Source of the DNA: an uncultured Bacillota bacterium
GTDB lineage: Bacteria > Bacillota_I > Bacilli_A > RFN20 > CAG-826
Length of the DNA: 6,465 nucleotides
Direction of reading: 5' to 3'
Assembly: GCA_946623775.1 (NCBI GenBank)
Contig: CAMORJ010000084.1
Span: 1-6,465 of the forward strand
Of this stretch, positions 1-4,405 are shown piece by piece. The position numbers and the translations under genes are program-made. Below the pieces are notes generated by a model. The model saw only the letters and a list, made by a program, of their open reading frames with translations. It was not told the origin of the DNA and made no database searches. Each line of letters begins with the position of its first letter. Position 1 is the first letter of the stretch.

Positions 1-2
1 AT

Positions 3-74
3 ATCTCAAAGCCCATCGACATCAAACTCGTACTCAAAGAAATCCAAAGGATAAAAGAGGAGTCGAAGCAATGA
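3..74 (+). CDS. C-terminal tail of a receiver-domain protein, probably a hybrid sensor histidine kinase (5' partial)
   Basis: Frame 3 is open from the window edge and ends at TGA 72-74. The 23 readable residues begin ISKPIDIKLVLKEIQRIKEE. A K-P-I/F-D motif followed by an amphipathic helix is the classic end of a response-regulator receiver domain: the conserved Lys, the cis-Pro, then helix alpha-5. The protein stops right after that helix, so the receiver is C-terminal, as in hybrid histidine kinases. A standalone or differently fused receiver cannot be excluded. The stop overlaps the start of the solute-binding lipoprotein as ATGA (71-74), and that gene's ribosome binding site (56-62) lies inside this reading frame. 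The two are therefore almost certainly one operon with coupled translation. Which kinase type it is and what it senses lie outside the window. Confidence 0.62.
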   Translation: MSKPIDIKLVLKEIQRIKEESKQ

Positions 75-1408
75 CAAAGATGCTCTATCTCGCGTTGAGT
101 CTCCTCGCGACCACCGTGCTGGCCTCTTGCGGAGGCAAATCGAACAGCGTTGAGCCCGAAGGGTTTAAGCCCTCGCTGGACGCCGACACCGATTGCGTCA
201 TCAAAGTAGTGGGGGACTACAGCAACTTCGAGGCCCTTGAAGAAGAGGCCGACCGCTTCAACGCCTATTATCCGAACGTCCGGCTTAACTACGTGAAAAT
301 CGATACCGACCTCATCACCGTTTTGGAAGGCAAAGAGAAGCCGAACATCTTCTTCTCCCATCCGAAGATGATCGGAAACGAGCAATACGCTTCCGTCGTC
401 GCCCATATGGAAGATCTCTCCGAACCTGCGCTGAAGTTGAATCTGGATTCCATCCGCTCGAGCCTCCTCAAACGCGAAGGTGGAAAAGTCTATATGGTTC
501 CTGTTTTCTCCAGGACTTATGGTGCCTTGGTCAACAAGGATCTATTCGCCGAAGAAGGCCTTGAGATTCCGACCTCCTGGACCAAATTAGTGGAGACGTG
601 TGCGTCTTTTAGGGCAAAAGGATACCAGAGCCCGGTGATGGGATACACGAATTACGACCTGGATAAGAACAAAGAACGCACCAAAGTGTCCAATGGTTTG
701 CAGAACACCATCGCATACCCGTTGTTCGTTGCCGAGCTTGCTAAGAATCCAAGCGCGTTGGAACTCGCTCAGAAATCGGATCCTGCGGCGGGAGAGTATA
801 TGCGCGGGGCGCTTGAAACCGTTAAGCGCATCTTCGATACCGGCATCGCAAACCTAGAGGAATGCGACAAAATCACCGACAGCTACGAACAGGTGCTGCT
901 GCGCTTCTTCGAAGGCGATGTGCCGATGATGGTCTGCAATGGCGACACCGTCTCCGGCGCCAAAAAGCGCGAAGGCAAATCGGTGCCCTTTGGCAGCAAC
1001 CCCTTCAGCTATGCGTTCTACCCGATGCCCACGACGGAGCAAGGCGGATACTTCATCGATTCGCCTTCGGTTCAGTTCTCGGTCAACAAGAATTGCGACA
1101 ATCTGGACATGACGAATGAGTTCATGAGGTTCTTGCTCCAGACCAAGGAGCTTGACCACCTTGCTTCTTGGAAAGGACTTATCTGCTCCACCAATACCAC
1201 CCCATTCGCGCCGGTCTACGACAAGGATAAGAAGACCTTTACTCCAATCTATGACCCATTCAACAACGTCCCTGCCGATAGGACCATCTCCCCTGAGAAG
1301 ATCGGCATCAACGATGCCATCGCCACCCAAATCAGAAACGCTTCCTTCTATGTTGGAAGGGGCGATATGAGCGTCGACGAAGCCGTGCAGAGGTACGGGC
1401 AGCTATAA
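71..1408 (+). CDS. Extracellular solute-binding lipoprotein (ABC-type family 1, UgpB/MalE-like)
   Basis: This 445-residue protein opens with a lipoprotein signal peptide: Lys3, a hydrophobic core, and lipobox LASC with Cys20 as lipidation site. It should be anchored on the outer face of the membrane. The mature part has the length and layout of cluster-B/family-1 substrate-binding proteins: an early beta-strand plus helix (about residues 42-66, ending in an F-N-x-Y-P-N-V pattern typical of 'F....P.i.V'), a mid-protein N-K-D-L-F-x-x-x-G-L-x-x-P-x-S-W segment (about 154-170) that is a hallmark of the family, and a late F-x-x-G pattern before a hydrophobic strand. AGAGGAG at 56-62 is 8 nt from the ATG. 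No permease or ATPase gene is visible, and the gene is ATGA-coupled to a receiver-domain gene. A sensory role (ligand presentation to a kinase) is therefore as likely as transport. The ligand, perhaps an oligosaccharide, cannot be read from sequence. Confidence 0.85.
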   Translation: MTKMLYLALSLLATTVLASCGGKSNSVEPEGFKPSLDADTDCVIKVVGDYSNFEALEEEADRFNAYYPNVRLNYVKIDTDLITVLEGKEKPNIFFSHPKMIGNEQYASVVAHMEDLSEPALKLNLDSIRSSLLKREGGKVYMVPVFSRTYGALVNKDLFAEEGLEIPTSWTKLVETCASFRAKGYQSPVMGYTNYDLDKNKERTKVSNGLQNTIAYPLFVAELAKNPSALELAQKSDPAAGEYMRGALETVKRIFDTGIANLEECDKITDSYEQVLLRFFEGDVPMMVCNGDTVSGAKKREGKSVPFGSNPFSYAFYPMPTTEQGGYFIDSPSVQFSVNKNCDNLDMTNEFMRFLLQTKELDHLASWKGLICSTNTTPFAPVYDKDKKTFTPIYDPFNNVPADRTISPEKIGINDAIATQIRNASFYVGRGDMSVDEAVQRYGQL

Positions 1409-1426
1409 TAAGACAAAGCAGAAACG

Positions 1427-1476
1427 AAGGGGCTGCGGCATGCTTCCGGATAGGAGGCCCTGCCGCAGCCCCTTTT
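1427..1476 (+). terminator. Strong intrinsic terminator after the solute-binding lipoprotein gene
   Basis: AAGGGGCTGCGGCA (1427-1440) pairs perfectly with TGCCGCAGCCCCTT (1461-1474), giving a 14-bp stem followed by TTTT. The 20-nt apical part can fold further: GCTTCC (1442-1447) with GGAGGC (1453-1458), one G-U pair, loop GGATA. It begins 18 nt after the stop codon and closes the upstream operon. Confidence 0.9.
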
Positions 1477-1482
1477 AATTGT

Positions 1483-1520
1483 TTGTAACGCTTTTAAAAC
1501 TTTGGCGAACTCTTTACAAT
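1483..1520 (+). promoter_or_regulatory. Weak candidate promoter for the ThuA-like lipoprotein gene
   Basis: The AT-rich gap after the terminator contains TACAAT (1515-1520), one mismatch from the sigma-A -10 consensus. No good -35 lies 16-18 bp upstream: TTTTAA at 1492-1497 is poor and TTGTAA at 1483-1488 is too far. An alternative -10 is GATAAT at 1544-1549. A promoter must exist somewhere between the terminator and 1579, but its exact place is uncertain. Confidence 0.3.
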
Positions 1521-1565
1521 GATTTGCAAGTAGTTTTTCCTACGATAATTCTCCATCTATCTATC

Positions 1566-1570
1566 GGAGG
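1566..1570 (+). promoter_or_regulatory. Shine-Dalgarno GGAGG fixing the start at 1579
   Basis: GGAGG lies 8 nt upstream of the ATG at 1579. The encoded protein then begins directly with a lipoprotein signal peptide, so this start is well supported. Confidence 0.8.
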
Positions 1571-1578
1571 CAGTCCTT

Positions 1579-2547
1579 ATGAAGCGCGCGATCACACTGG
1601 CTCTTATTGGCATCCCTTTCCTTTTTGGTCTGGCTGGATGCGGAAACGCGCCTGATGATTCCTCTTCCTCGCCTTCGGCCCCTCACGTGCATAAGTGGGG
1701 CCCATGGGAACGCGACGAAGATGCCCATTGGCGCGAATGCCTCATCTGCGGAAAAAGCGAAATGGACGCCCACGAAGGAGGCATCTGCGAGGTTTGCTCC
1801 GACTTCAAAGTCCTGGCTTTAGGATTTTTGGAAGGCGGCGACGGCGCGCACTGCGATTTCGCGAACGAGTGCAATGAATACTTCCCCGCCTTAGGCAAAA
1901 AGGAGGGGTTCATGTATGATTTCTCGACCGATTTCGAGATGCTGAATACGAAGACGCTTGAAGGATATGACGCCGTCATGTTCCTCAATAACTATCCCTA
2001 TAGCCAGCAGCAGCGGCAGGCCTTTAAAGAATATATGGATAACGGGGGCGGATTCATCGGATTCCATGTCTCTGCGTTCACGACCGAATCCGATTCCTGG
2101 AGTTGGTACTTCGAGGAATTCCTGGGCTCAGGCAACTTCCGCACGAACACATGGAACCCCACCCCGGAATTATTGAAGGTCGAATCCTCCACCCACCCTG
2201 CCGTGGCGAATGTCCCAAGCACGTTCATGTCCTCCCCCAATGAATGGTATGGGTGGACCAATGACCTCAGGAACAACAAGGATATTGAGATATTGCTCTC
2301 CTTGGATGATTCCACTTTCCCCGTGGGCGACCGCACCGGAGAGATTTGGTATAACGAATCCGGAAAGGATTATTATCCCGTCGCGTGGGCGAATCGAAAC
2401 TACAACATGATCTATATCAACATGGGGCATAACCTCATGCCGTATAACGATTTCGAGAAAACATCCAAGACGTTCAGCGAAATCCATGAGAACCAGTTTA
2501 TCCTCGATGGCCTTAGATACGTCGCCATGGCGAAGCAAGGAGATTGA
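1579..2547 (+). CDS. Lipoprotein with Cys/His-rich zinc-ribbon-like module and ThuA-like domain
   Basis: This 322-residue protein starts with a signal peptide ending in lipobox LAGC (Cys21), then a Ser/Pro-rich linker. Residues 36-73 form a compact Cys/His module: H36-x-H38, H50-W51, C54-x2-C57, H65 and C70-x2-C73. This spacing suits a zinc-ribbon-like fold, and similar H-W..C..CG modules recur in surface proteins of gut Bacillota. From about residue 77 to 316 the pattern is ThuA-like (class I glutamine amidotransferase-like superfamily): G-Y-D-A-V-M-F-L-N-N (129-138), GGGFIGFH (156-163), H-P-A-V (206-209), N-E-W-Y (221-224), Y-P-V-A-W (266-270) and N-M-G-H (281-284). ThuA-like domains are associated with sugar (trehalose-type) metabolism and are often secreted, but their biochemical activity is poorly defined. 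The gene stands alone between a terminator and a long intergenic region. The domain call is firm; substrate and function are not. Confidence 0.85.
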   Translation: MKRAITLALIGIPFLFGLAGCGNAPDDSSSSPSAPHVHKWGPWERDEDAHWRECLICGKSEMDAHEGGICEVCSDFKVLALGFLEGGDGAHCDFANECNEYFPALGKKEGFMYDFSTDFEMLNTKTLEGYDAVMFLNNYPYSQQQRQAFKEYMDNGGGFIGFHVSAFTTESDSWSWYFEEFLGSGNFRTNTWNPTPELLKVESSTHPAVANVPSTFMSSPNEWYGWTNDLRNNKDIEILLSLDDSTFPVGDRTGEIWYNESGKDYYPVAWANRNYNMIYINMGHNLMPYNDFEKTSKTFSEIHENQFILDGLRYVAMAKQGD

Positions 2548-2561
2548 GCGATTAAGCAAAC

Positions 2562-2693
2562 ATTAAGGAGAAACACGACAAGAAGTTCAAGATTGAGTTG
2601 GGCAACGCTCAATATATTCTCGGCGCGATAATCTATGGCGATTGCGGAAACCAATGCGTCGTTATGGGCTTCAAAAAACATGATAATGTGTGA
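2562..2693 (+). pseudogene. Possible small-ORF remnant lacking a start codon
   Basis: The frame is open from after a TAA at 2553-2555 to TGA at 2691-2693. AAGGAG at 2565-2570 is followed six bases later by GAC (2577-2579), where an ATG would be expected. The downstream residues begin KKFKIELGNAQYILGAIIYG, then a D-C-G-N-Q-C-V-V-M-G-F-K-K run. These read like a real short protein rather than random sequence, but I do not recognise a family. It could be a decayed gene, a fragment left by rearrangement, or chance. An ATT or TTG start is possible but poorly spaced. Confidence 0.25.
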
Positions 2694-2722
2694 CAGGTTT
2701 GTGACAGATCGCATTGTATAAT
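2689..2722 (+). promoter_or_regulatory. Promoter with TATAAT -10 and TGTGACAG tandem repeats (Pho-box-like geometry)
   Basis: TATAAT at 2717-2722 matches the sigma-A -10 perfectly, preceded by TTG. There is no proper -35 at 16-18 bp. Instead two identical TGTGACAG octamers (2689-2696 and 2700-2707) sit with an 11-bp period, ending 9 bp before the -10, where an activator would replace the -35. Read on the minus strand they are CTGTCACA-AAC-CTGTCACA, close to the CTGTCAT direct-repeat form bound by PhoB of E. coli. The orientation is opposite to the usual one. An OmpR/PhoB-family regulator is a reasonable guess. The downstream gene is the 170-residue lipoprotein at 2892. Confidence 0.55.
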
Positions 2723-2737
2723 CCTGAACCATAATTA

Positions 2738-2873
2738 GCGATTATTGTGCTTCATTTGGCTGAAAAGCCTAAAAAGGAGAGAATTCTTGATCAAAAGATA
2801 AACATCGGAAACCAGGAAAACGATTATCGCAAGAATTACTAGTAATATCTTTTTAATGAAGCAAAAGAATCGC
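2738..2873 (+). repeat. 19-bp inverted repeat bounding a 136-bp element (structured leader RNA or MITE-like)
   Basis: GCGATTATTGTGCTTCATT (2738-2756) is complementary at 17 of 19 positions to AATGAAGCAAAAGAATCGC (2855-2873). Between the arms are a GGCT-GAAA-AGCC hairpin with a GNRA loop (2758-2769) and a second perfect long-range pairing, AATTCTTG (2782-2789) with CAAGAATT (2830-2837). That pairing encloses GATAA/TTATC (2797-2801/2824-2828) and TCG/CGA (2805-2807/2821-2823). The whole would fold as a closing stem, a hairpin and a long arm meeting at a junction, between the probable transcription start near 2729 and the ribosome binding site at 2879. No target-site duplication is obvious at the ends, which favours an RNA leader over a recent insertion. 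Confidence 0.6.
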
Positions 2874-2891
2874 ACAAAAAGGAGTGAAACT

Positions 2892-3404
2892 ATGAAACAC
2901 AAACTTACTCTCGTCCTCGCCGCTGCCGCGATGTTAGCCTCTTGCGGTGGCAATTCCGGCACCAGCCACCCCACCGGCCTCTCTACCCCTGAGGAATCCA
3001 GCGGTTACCTTAACTGGGTTGCCGAAGGCAAGGTCGTTGTCGATCTCTTCGATATCGGCGAAGCCCACTTCACCTATGGCAACGCCGCTCTCGCTCAGCC
3101 CAGCCAAATCCTTGACCTCAACGATTCCGCCGCATTCGCCTGCTCTTCTCAGTTGACCGAAAACGACCTCTTCAACTTCGTCATCGTCACCGAAACCGCC
3201 AAAGGAACCAACTTCAGCGCTGGCGCCGCCGTCTATACTGGAATCGAAGGCGATAAGCTTTCCACCTTCCTCGCCGATAACGATGAATTCAAAGGCAAAA
3301 AGCGTGCCTACGTCGCCATCAGCGGTGGTGAAGAAGTCAAGTGGACCAAAGGCAAGAACGCCGAGATGGATGCCAAGATCCAAAGCTTCCACAGCGTCAA
3401 ATAA
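2892..3404 (+). CDS. Small lipoprotein of unknown function
   Basis: The start is chosen at ATG 2892 because AAGGAG (2879-2884) lies 7 nt upstream and the product then begins with a textbook lipoprotein signal: MKHK, an Ala/Leu core, and lipobox LASC with Cys18. An in-frame ATG at 2856 would put 12 charged residues before the signal and lies within the inverted-repeat arm, so it is rejected. The mature 153 residues start with a Gly/Ser/Thr/Pro linker (about 19-37) and continue as a probably single globular beta-rich domain. This is acidic in the middle and more basic toward the C-terminus (K-G-K-K-R near 133-137). Only Cys18 and one further Cys (about residue 84) are present. I recognise no family or catalytic motif. 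It is transcribed as its own unit: promoter at 2689-2722, terminator at 3424-3455. A binding or cell-surface role is only a guess. Confidence 0.8.
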   Translation: MKHKLTLVLAAAAMLASCGGNSGTSHPTGLSTPEESSGYLNWVAEGKVVVDLFDIGEAHFTYGNAALAQPSQILDLNDSAAFACSSQLTENDLFNFVIVTETAKGTNFSAGAAVYTGIEGDKLSTFLADNDEFKGKKRAYVAISGGEEVKWTKGKNAEMDAKIQSFHSVK

Positions 3405-3423
3405 GCCACAAAGACAAACGCCG

Positions 3424-3455
3424 AAACCGCCTCAATGCAAATTGGGACGGTTTTT
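3424..3455 (+). terminator. Intrinsic terminator after the 170-residue lipoprotein gene
   Basis: AAACCG (3424-3429) pairs with CGGTTT (3448-3453) and CTCAAT (3431-3436) with ATTGGG (3441-3446). They are separated by one C-A mismatch and capped by a GCAA GNRA tetraloop (3437-3440). A run of five T (3451-3455) follows. The hairpin starts 19 nt after the stop codon. Confidence 0.9.
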
Positions 3456-3478
3456 CTACGCCTCTTTATTGCTGCTCT

Positions 3479-3486
3479 TGTATGAT
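3479..3486 (+). promoter_or_regulatory. Candidate -10 element for the C39-like peptidase gene
   Basis: TGTATGAT (3479-3486) contains TATGAT, one mismatch from the -10 consensus. It has the same TTGTAT-AT context as the promoter at 2717. No clear -35 is present, and the site lies only 25 nt after the terminator T-tract. If used, transcription would start near 3493, downstream of ATG 3482, which supports the GTG start at 3521. Confidence 0.4.
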
Positions 3487-3520
3487 TAATAGCGCATTAG
3501 AGGGATTGGGGGAATCGCTC

Positions 3521-4180
3521 GTGAAAAGCCGTAAAAAGAAAATTTTTATCCTAAGTGCCGCTGGCGTGGCAAGCGCGTTGGTTTTGGGGACCGCCATCCC
3601 TTTTACCGTCTATGGAATCAGGAGCAGCCTCATCGAAAACGACTACACGTACCTCCTGAATGAACATAAAATCGCCGATGTGCAGATAGAAGGGGTTCCG
3701 CTTGTGAAGCAAGAGGTTTCCTGCGGCTATGCCATCATCGAAATGCTTTCGGGCTATTATGGCGACCCCGTCACGGAGGAAGAACTCTTCTCAAGGAATG
3801 GCAAAAGAGTGACGACCGCGACCACGAAAGGGTTCGTAGTAGAAATCAAAAAGACGATCCCGAACGTCGAATACTCCTCTAAGCAATATCTCAAAAACGA
3901 TGAATTGCTCCTGTCCATCAACGAATCTTTGCTGGAAGGCAAACCCGTAGCCGTTGAGTGGGCGGCCAAGCTTGAAGACGAATGGACGCTTCATTGGTCT
4001 ATCGTGACCGGAATGAACCAAAACGCCATCACCATCCATAACCCCTATGGATACATAGAGGAAATCACCTATCAGGAATTCATCTCCAGGACGACGTTCA
4101 AAGCGTTTGAAAACATGCCCGTTGGATATCATTTTGGGTTCGCATACGCGTTTTTCGGCAAGAACACGGTTATCCTATAA
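3521..4180 (+). CDS. Membrane-anchored C39-like cysteine peptidase
   Basis: The 219-residue product has a basic N-terminus (KSRKKK), one hydrophobic segment at about residues 8-32 acting as signal anchor, and an extracellular domain of the peptidase C39-like type (double-glycine/bacteriocin-processing superfamily, papain fold). Key positions are Q64 (oxyanion Gln), C68 in a V-S-C-G-Y-A motif, G-Y-Y-G (78-81) followed by the usual 'v.eeeLf' helix, H158 in H-W-S-I-V-T-G, and N174 in I-H-N-P-Y-G. Asn stands where many relatives have Asp. It is not fused to an ABC exporter, so it is not a standard bacteriocin transporter-peptidase; trimming or cleaving of surface proteins is more likely. GTG 3521 is preferred: GGGGGA lies 7 nt upstream, and a likely -10 overlaps the alternative ATG at 3482. 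That ATG has no ribosome binding site and would add 13 residues. Confidence 0.75.
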   Translation: MKSRKKKIFILSAAGVASALVLGTAIPFTVYGIRSSLIENDYTYLLNEHKIADVQIEGVPLVKQEVSCGYAIIEMLSGYYGDPVTEEELFSRNGKRVTTATTKGFVVEIKKTIPNVEYSSKQYLKNDELLLSINESLLEGKPVAVEWAAKLEDEWTLHWSIVTGMNQNAITIHNPYGYIEEITYQEFISRTTFKAFENMPVGYHFGFAYAFFGKNTVIL

Positions 4181-4195
4181 AGGCTTCTATAAATG

Positions 4196-4221
4196 AAAAC
4201 CTGCGGTGTTCCGCTGGTTTT
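4196..4221 (+). terminator. Intrinsic terminator after the C39-like peptidase gene
   Basis: AAAACC (4196-4201) pairs with GGTTTT (4216-4221) and GCGG (4203-4206) with CCGC (4211-4214), with one T-T mismatch between and a TGTT loop. The T-tract forms the 3' arm. It lies 15 nt after the stop codon. The A-rich 5' arm means it could also act weakly on the minus strand. Confidence 0.85.
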
Positions 4222-4246
4222 AGCCATAATTGTCCAATCCAATTTT

Positions 4247-4289
4247 TTGATATTTTTATCTAAAGATAAGCCAAAGGATGTGATAAAAT
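4247..4289 (+). promoter_or_regulatory. Candidate promoter region with inverted repeat, upstream of the REC-EAL gene
   Basis: TG-T-GATAAA (4279-4287) has extended -10 form, with TAAAAT (4284-4289) as a shifted alternative. TTGATA (4247-4252) is a good -35 match but lies about 29 bp away, too far to pair with it. TTATC-TAAA-GATAA (4256-4269) is an inverted repeat between them and could be an operator. Exact elements are uncertain, but a promoter is expected because the preceding unit ends in a terminator. Confidence 0.35.
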
Positions 4290-4386
4290 GGATTCAAATA
4301 TAGGCCTAAGCAGAAACGAGTCCCCGGCGGTTTTGTCTATACGCGCCACCTCAGGCTCTGCTATTGACCACAGGCCTCACCGATAG
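4288..4386 (+). CDS. Possible 32-residue leader ORF upstream of the REC-EAL gene
   Basis: ATG 4288 has AAAGGA (4273-4278) 9 nt upstream and reads 32 codons to TAG 4384-4386, ending 19 nt before ATG 4406. It begins MDSNIGLSRNE and matches nothing I recognise. It is incompatible with a -10 at 4284-4289, since transcription would then start downstream of its ATG. It could be a leader peptide, a relic of an N-terminal extension now out of frame, or chance. Confidence 0.2.
   Translation: MDSNIGLSRNESPAVLSIRATSGSAIDHRPHR
4302..4377 (+). promoter_or_regulatory. Nested complementary segments in the 5' leader of the REC-EAL gene
   Basis: AGGCCT (4302-4307) can pair with AGGCCT (4372-4377), AGCAGA (4309-4314) with TCTGCT (4357-4362), and GGCG (4326-4329) with CGCC (4344-4347), all in properly nested order. 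They would form a closed leader structure of about 76 nt ahead of ATG 4406. The helices are short, so chance is a real alternative. No known riboswitch signature, including the c-di-GMP types, is recognised. Confidence 0.3.
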
Positions 4387-4405
4387 AATAATCACACGCA
4401 AAGAA

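Larger units (their letters stand above)
2548..2891. other. 344-bp intergenic region with layered regulatory signals
   Basis: No complete gene is visible here. In order it holds: an open stretch with a Shine-Dalgarno-like AAGGAG (2565-2570) but no start codon, ending at TGA 2691-2693; a small hairpin ATTGAG/CTCAAT (2592-2597/2608-2613) without a T-tract; tandem TGTGACAG repeats and a consensus TATAAT (2689-2722); a 136-bp segment flanked by a 19-bp inverted repeat (2738-2873); and the ribosome binding site of the next gene (2879-2884). I see no convincing terminator for the ThuA-like gene in it. Confidence 0.6.

Noticed and set aside
854..1330. 158-codon minus-strand open frame opposite the solute-binding lipoprotein
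   Set aside because: Antisense shadow of a well-supported gene, with no ribosome binding site or recognisable motif.
2592..2613. Hairpin ATTGAG/CTCAAT as terminator of the ThuA-like gene
   Set aside because: Short stem, large loop and no following T-tract.
2689..2707. CRP-type TGTGA...TCACA site
   Set aside because: The two TGTGA units are in the same orientation, so this is a direct repeat and not the palindrome such a site needs.
2758..2777. c-di-GMP (GEMM) riboswitch, suggested by the AGCCTAAA string and the EAL gene nearby
   Set aside because: The conserved GEMM core and tetraloop-receptor elements are absent, and the hairpin precedes a lipoprotein gene, not the EAL gene.
2835..2846. 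Perfect 12-bp palindrome ATTACTAGTAAT as an operator
   Set aside because: It overlaps the arm of the CAAGAATT helix, is AT-rich and has no second copy nearby, so it is not called separately.
2934..3392. 152-codon minus-strand open frame opposite the small lipoprotein
   Set aside because: The sense frame has a lipobox, ribosome binding site, promoter and terminator. The antisense Gly/Glu/Val-rich sequence is a codon-usage artefact.
3341..3481. N-terminal extension of the C39-like peptidase to an ATG inside the upstream lipoprotein gene
   Set aside because: It would run through the upstream gene and its terminator in another frame and place over 50 charged residues before the anchor, with no ribosome binding site.
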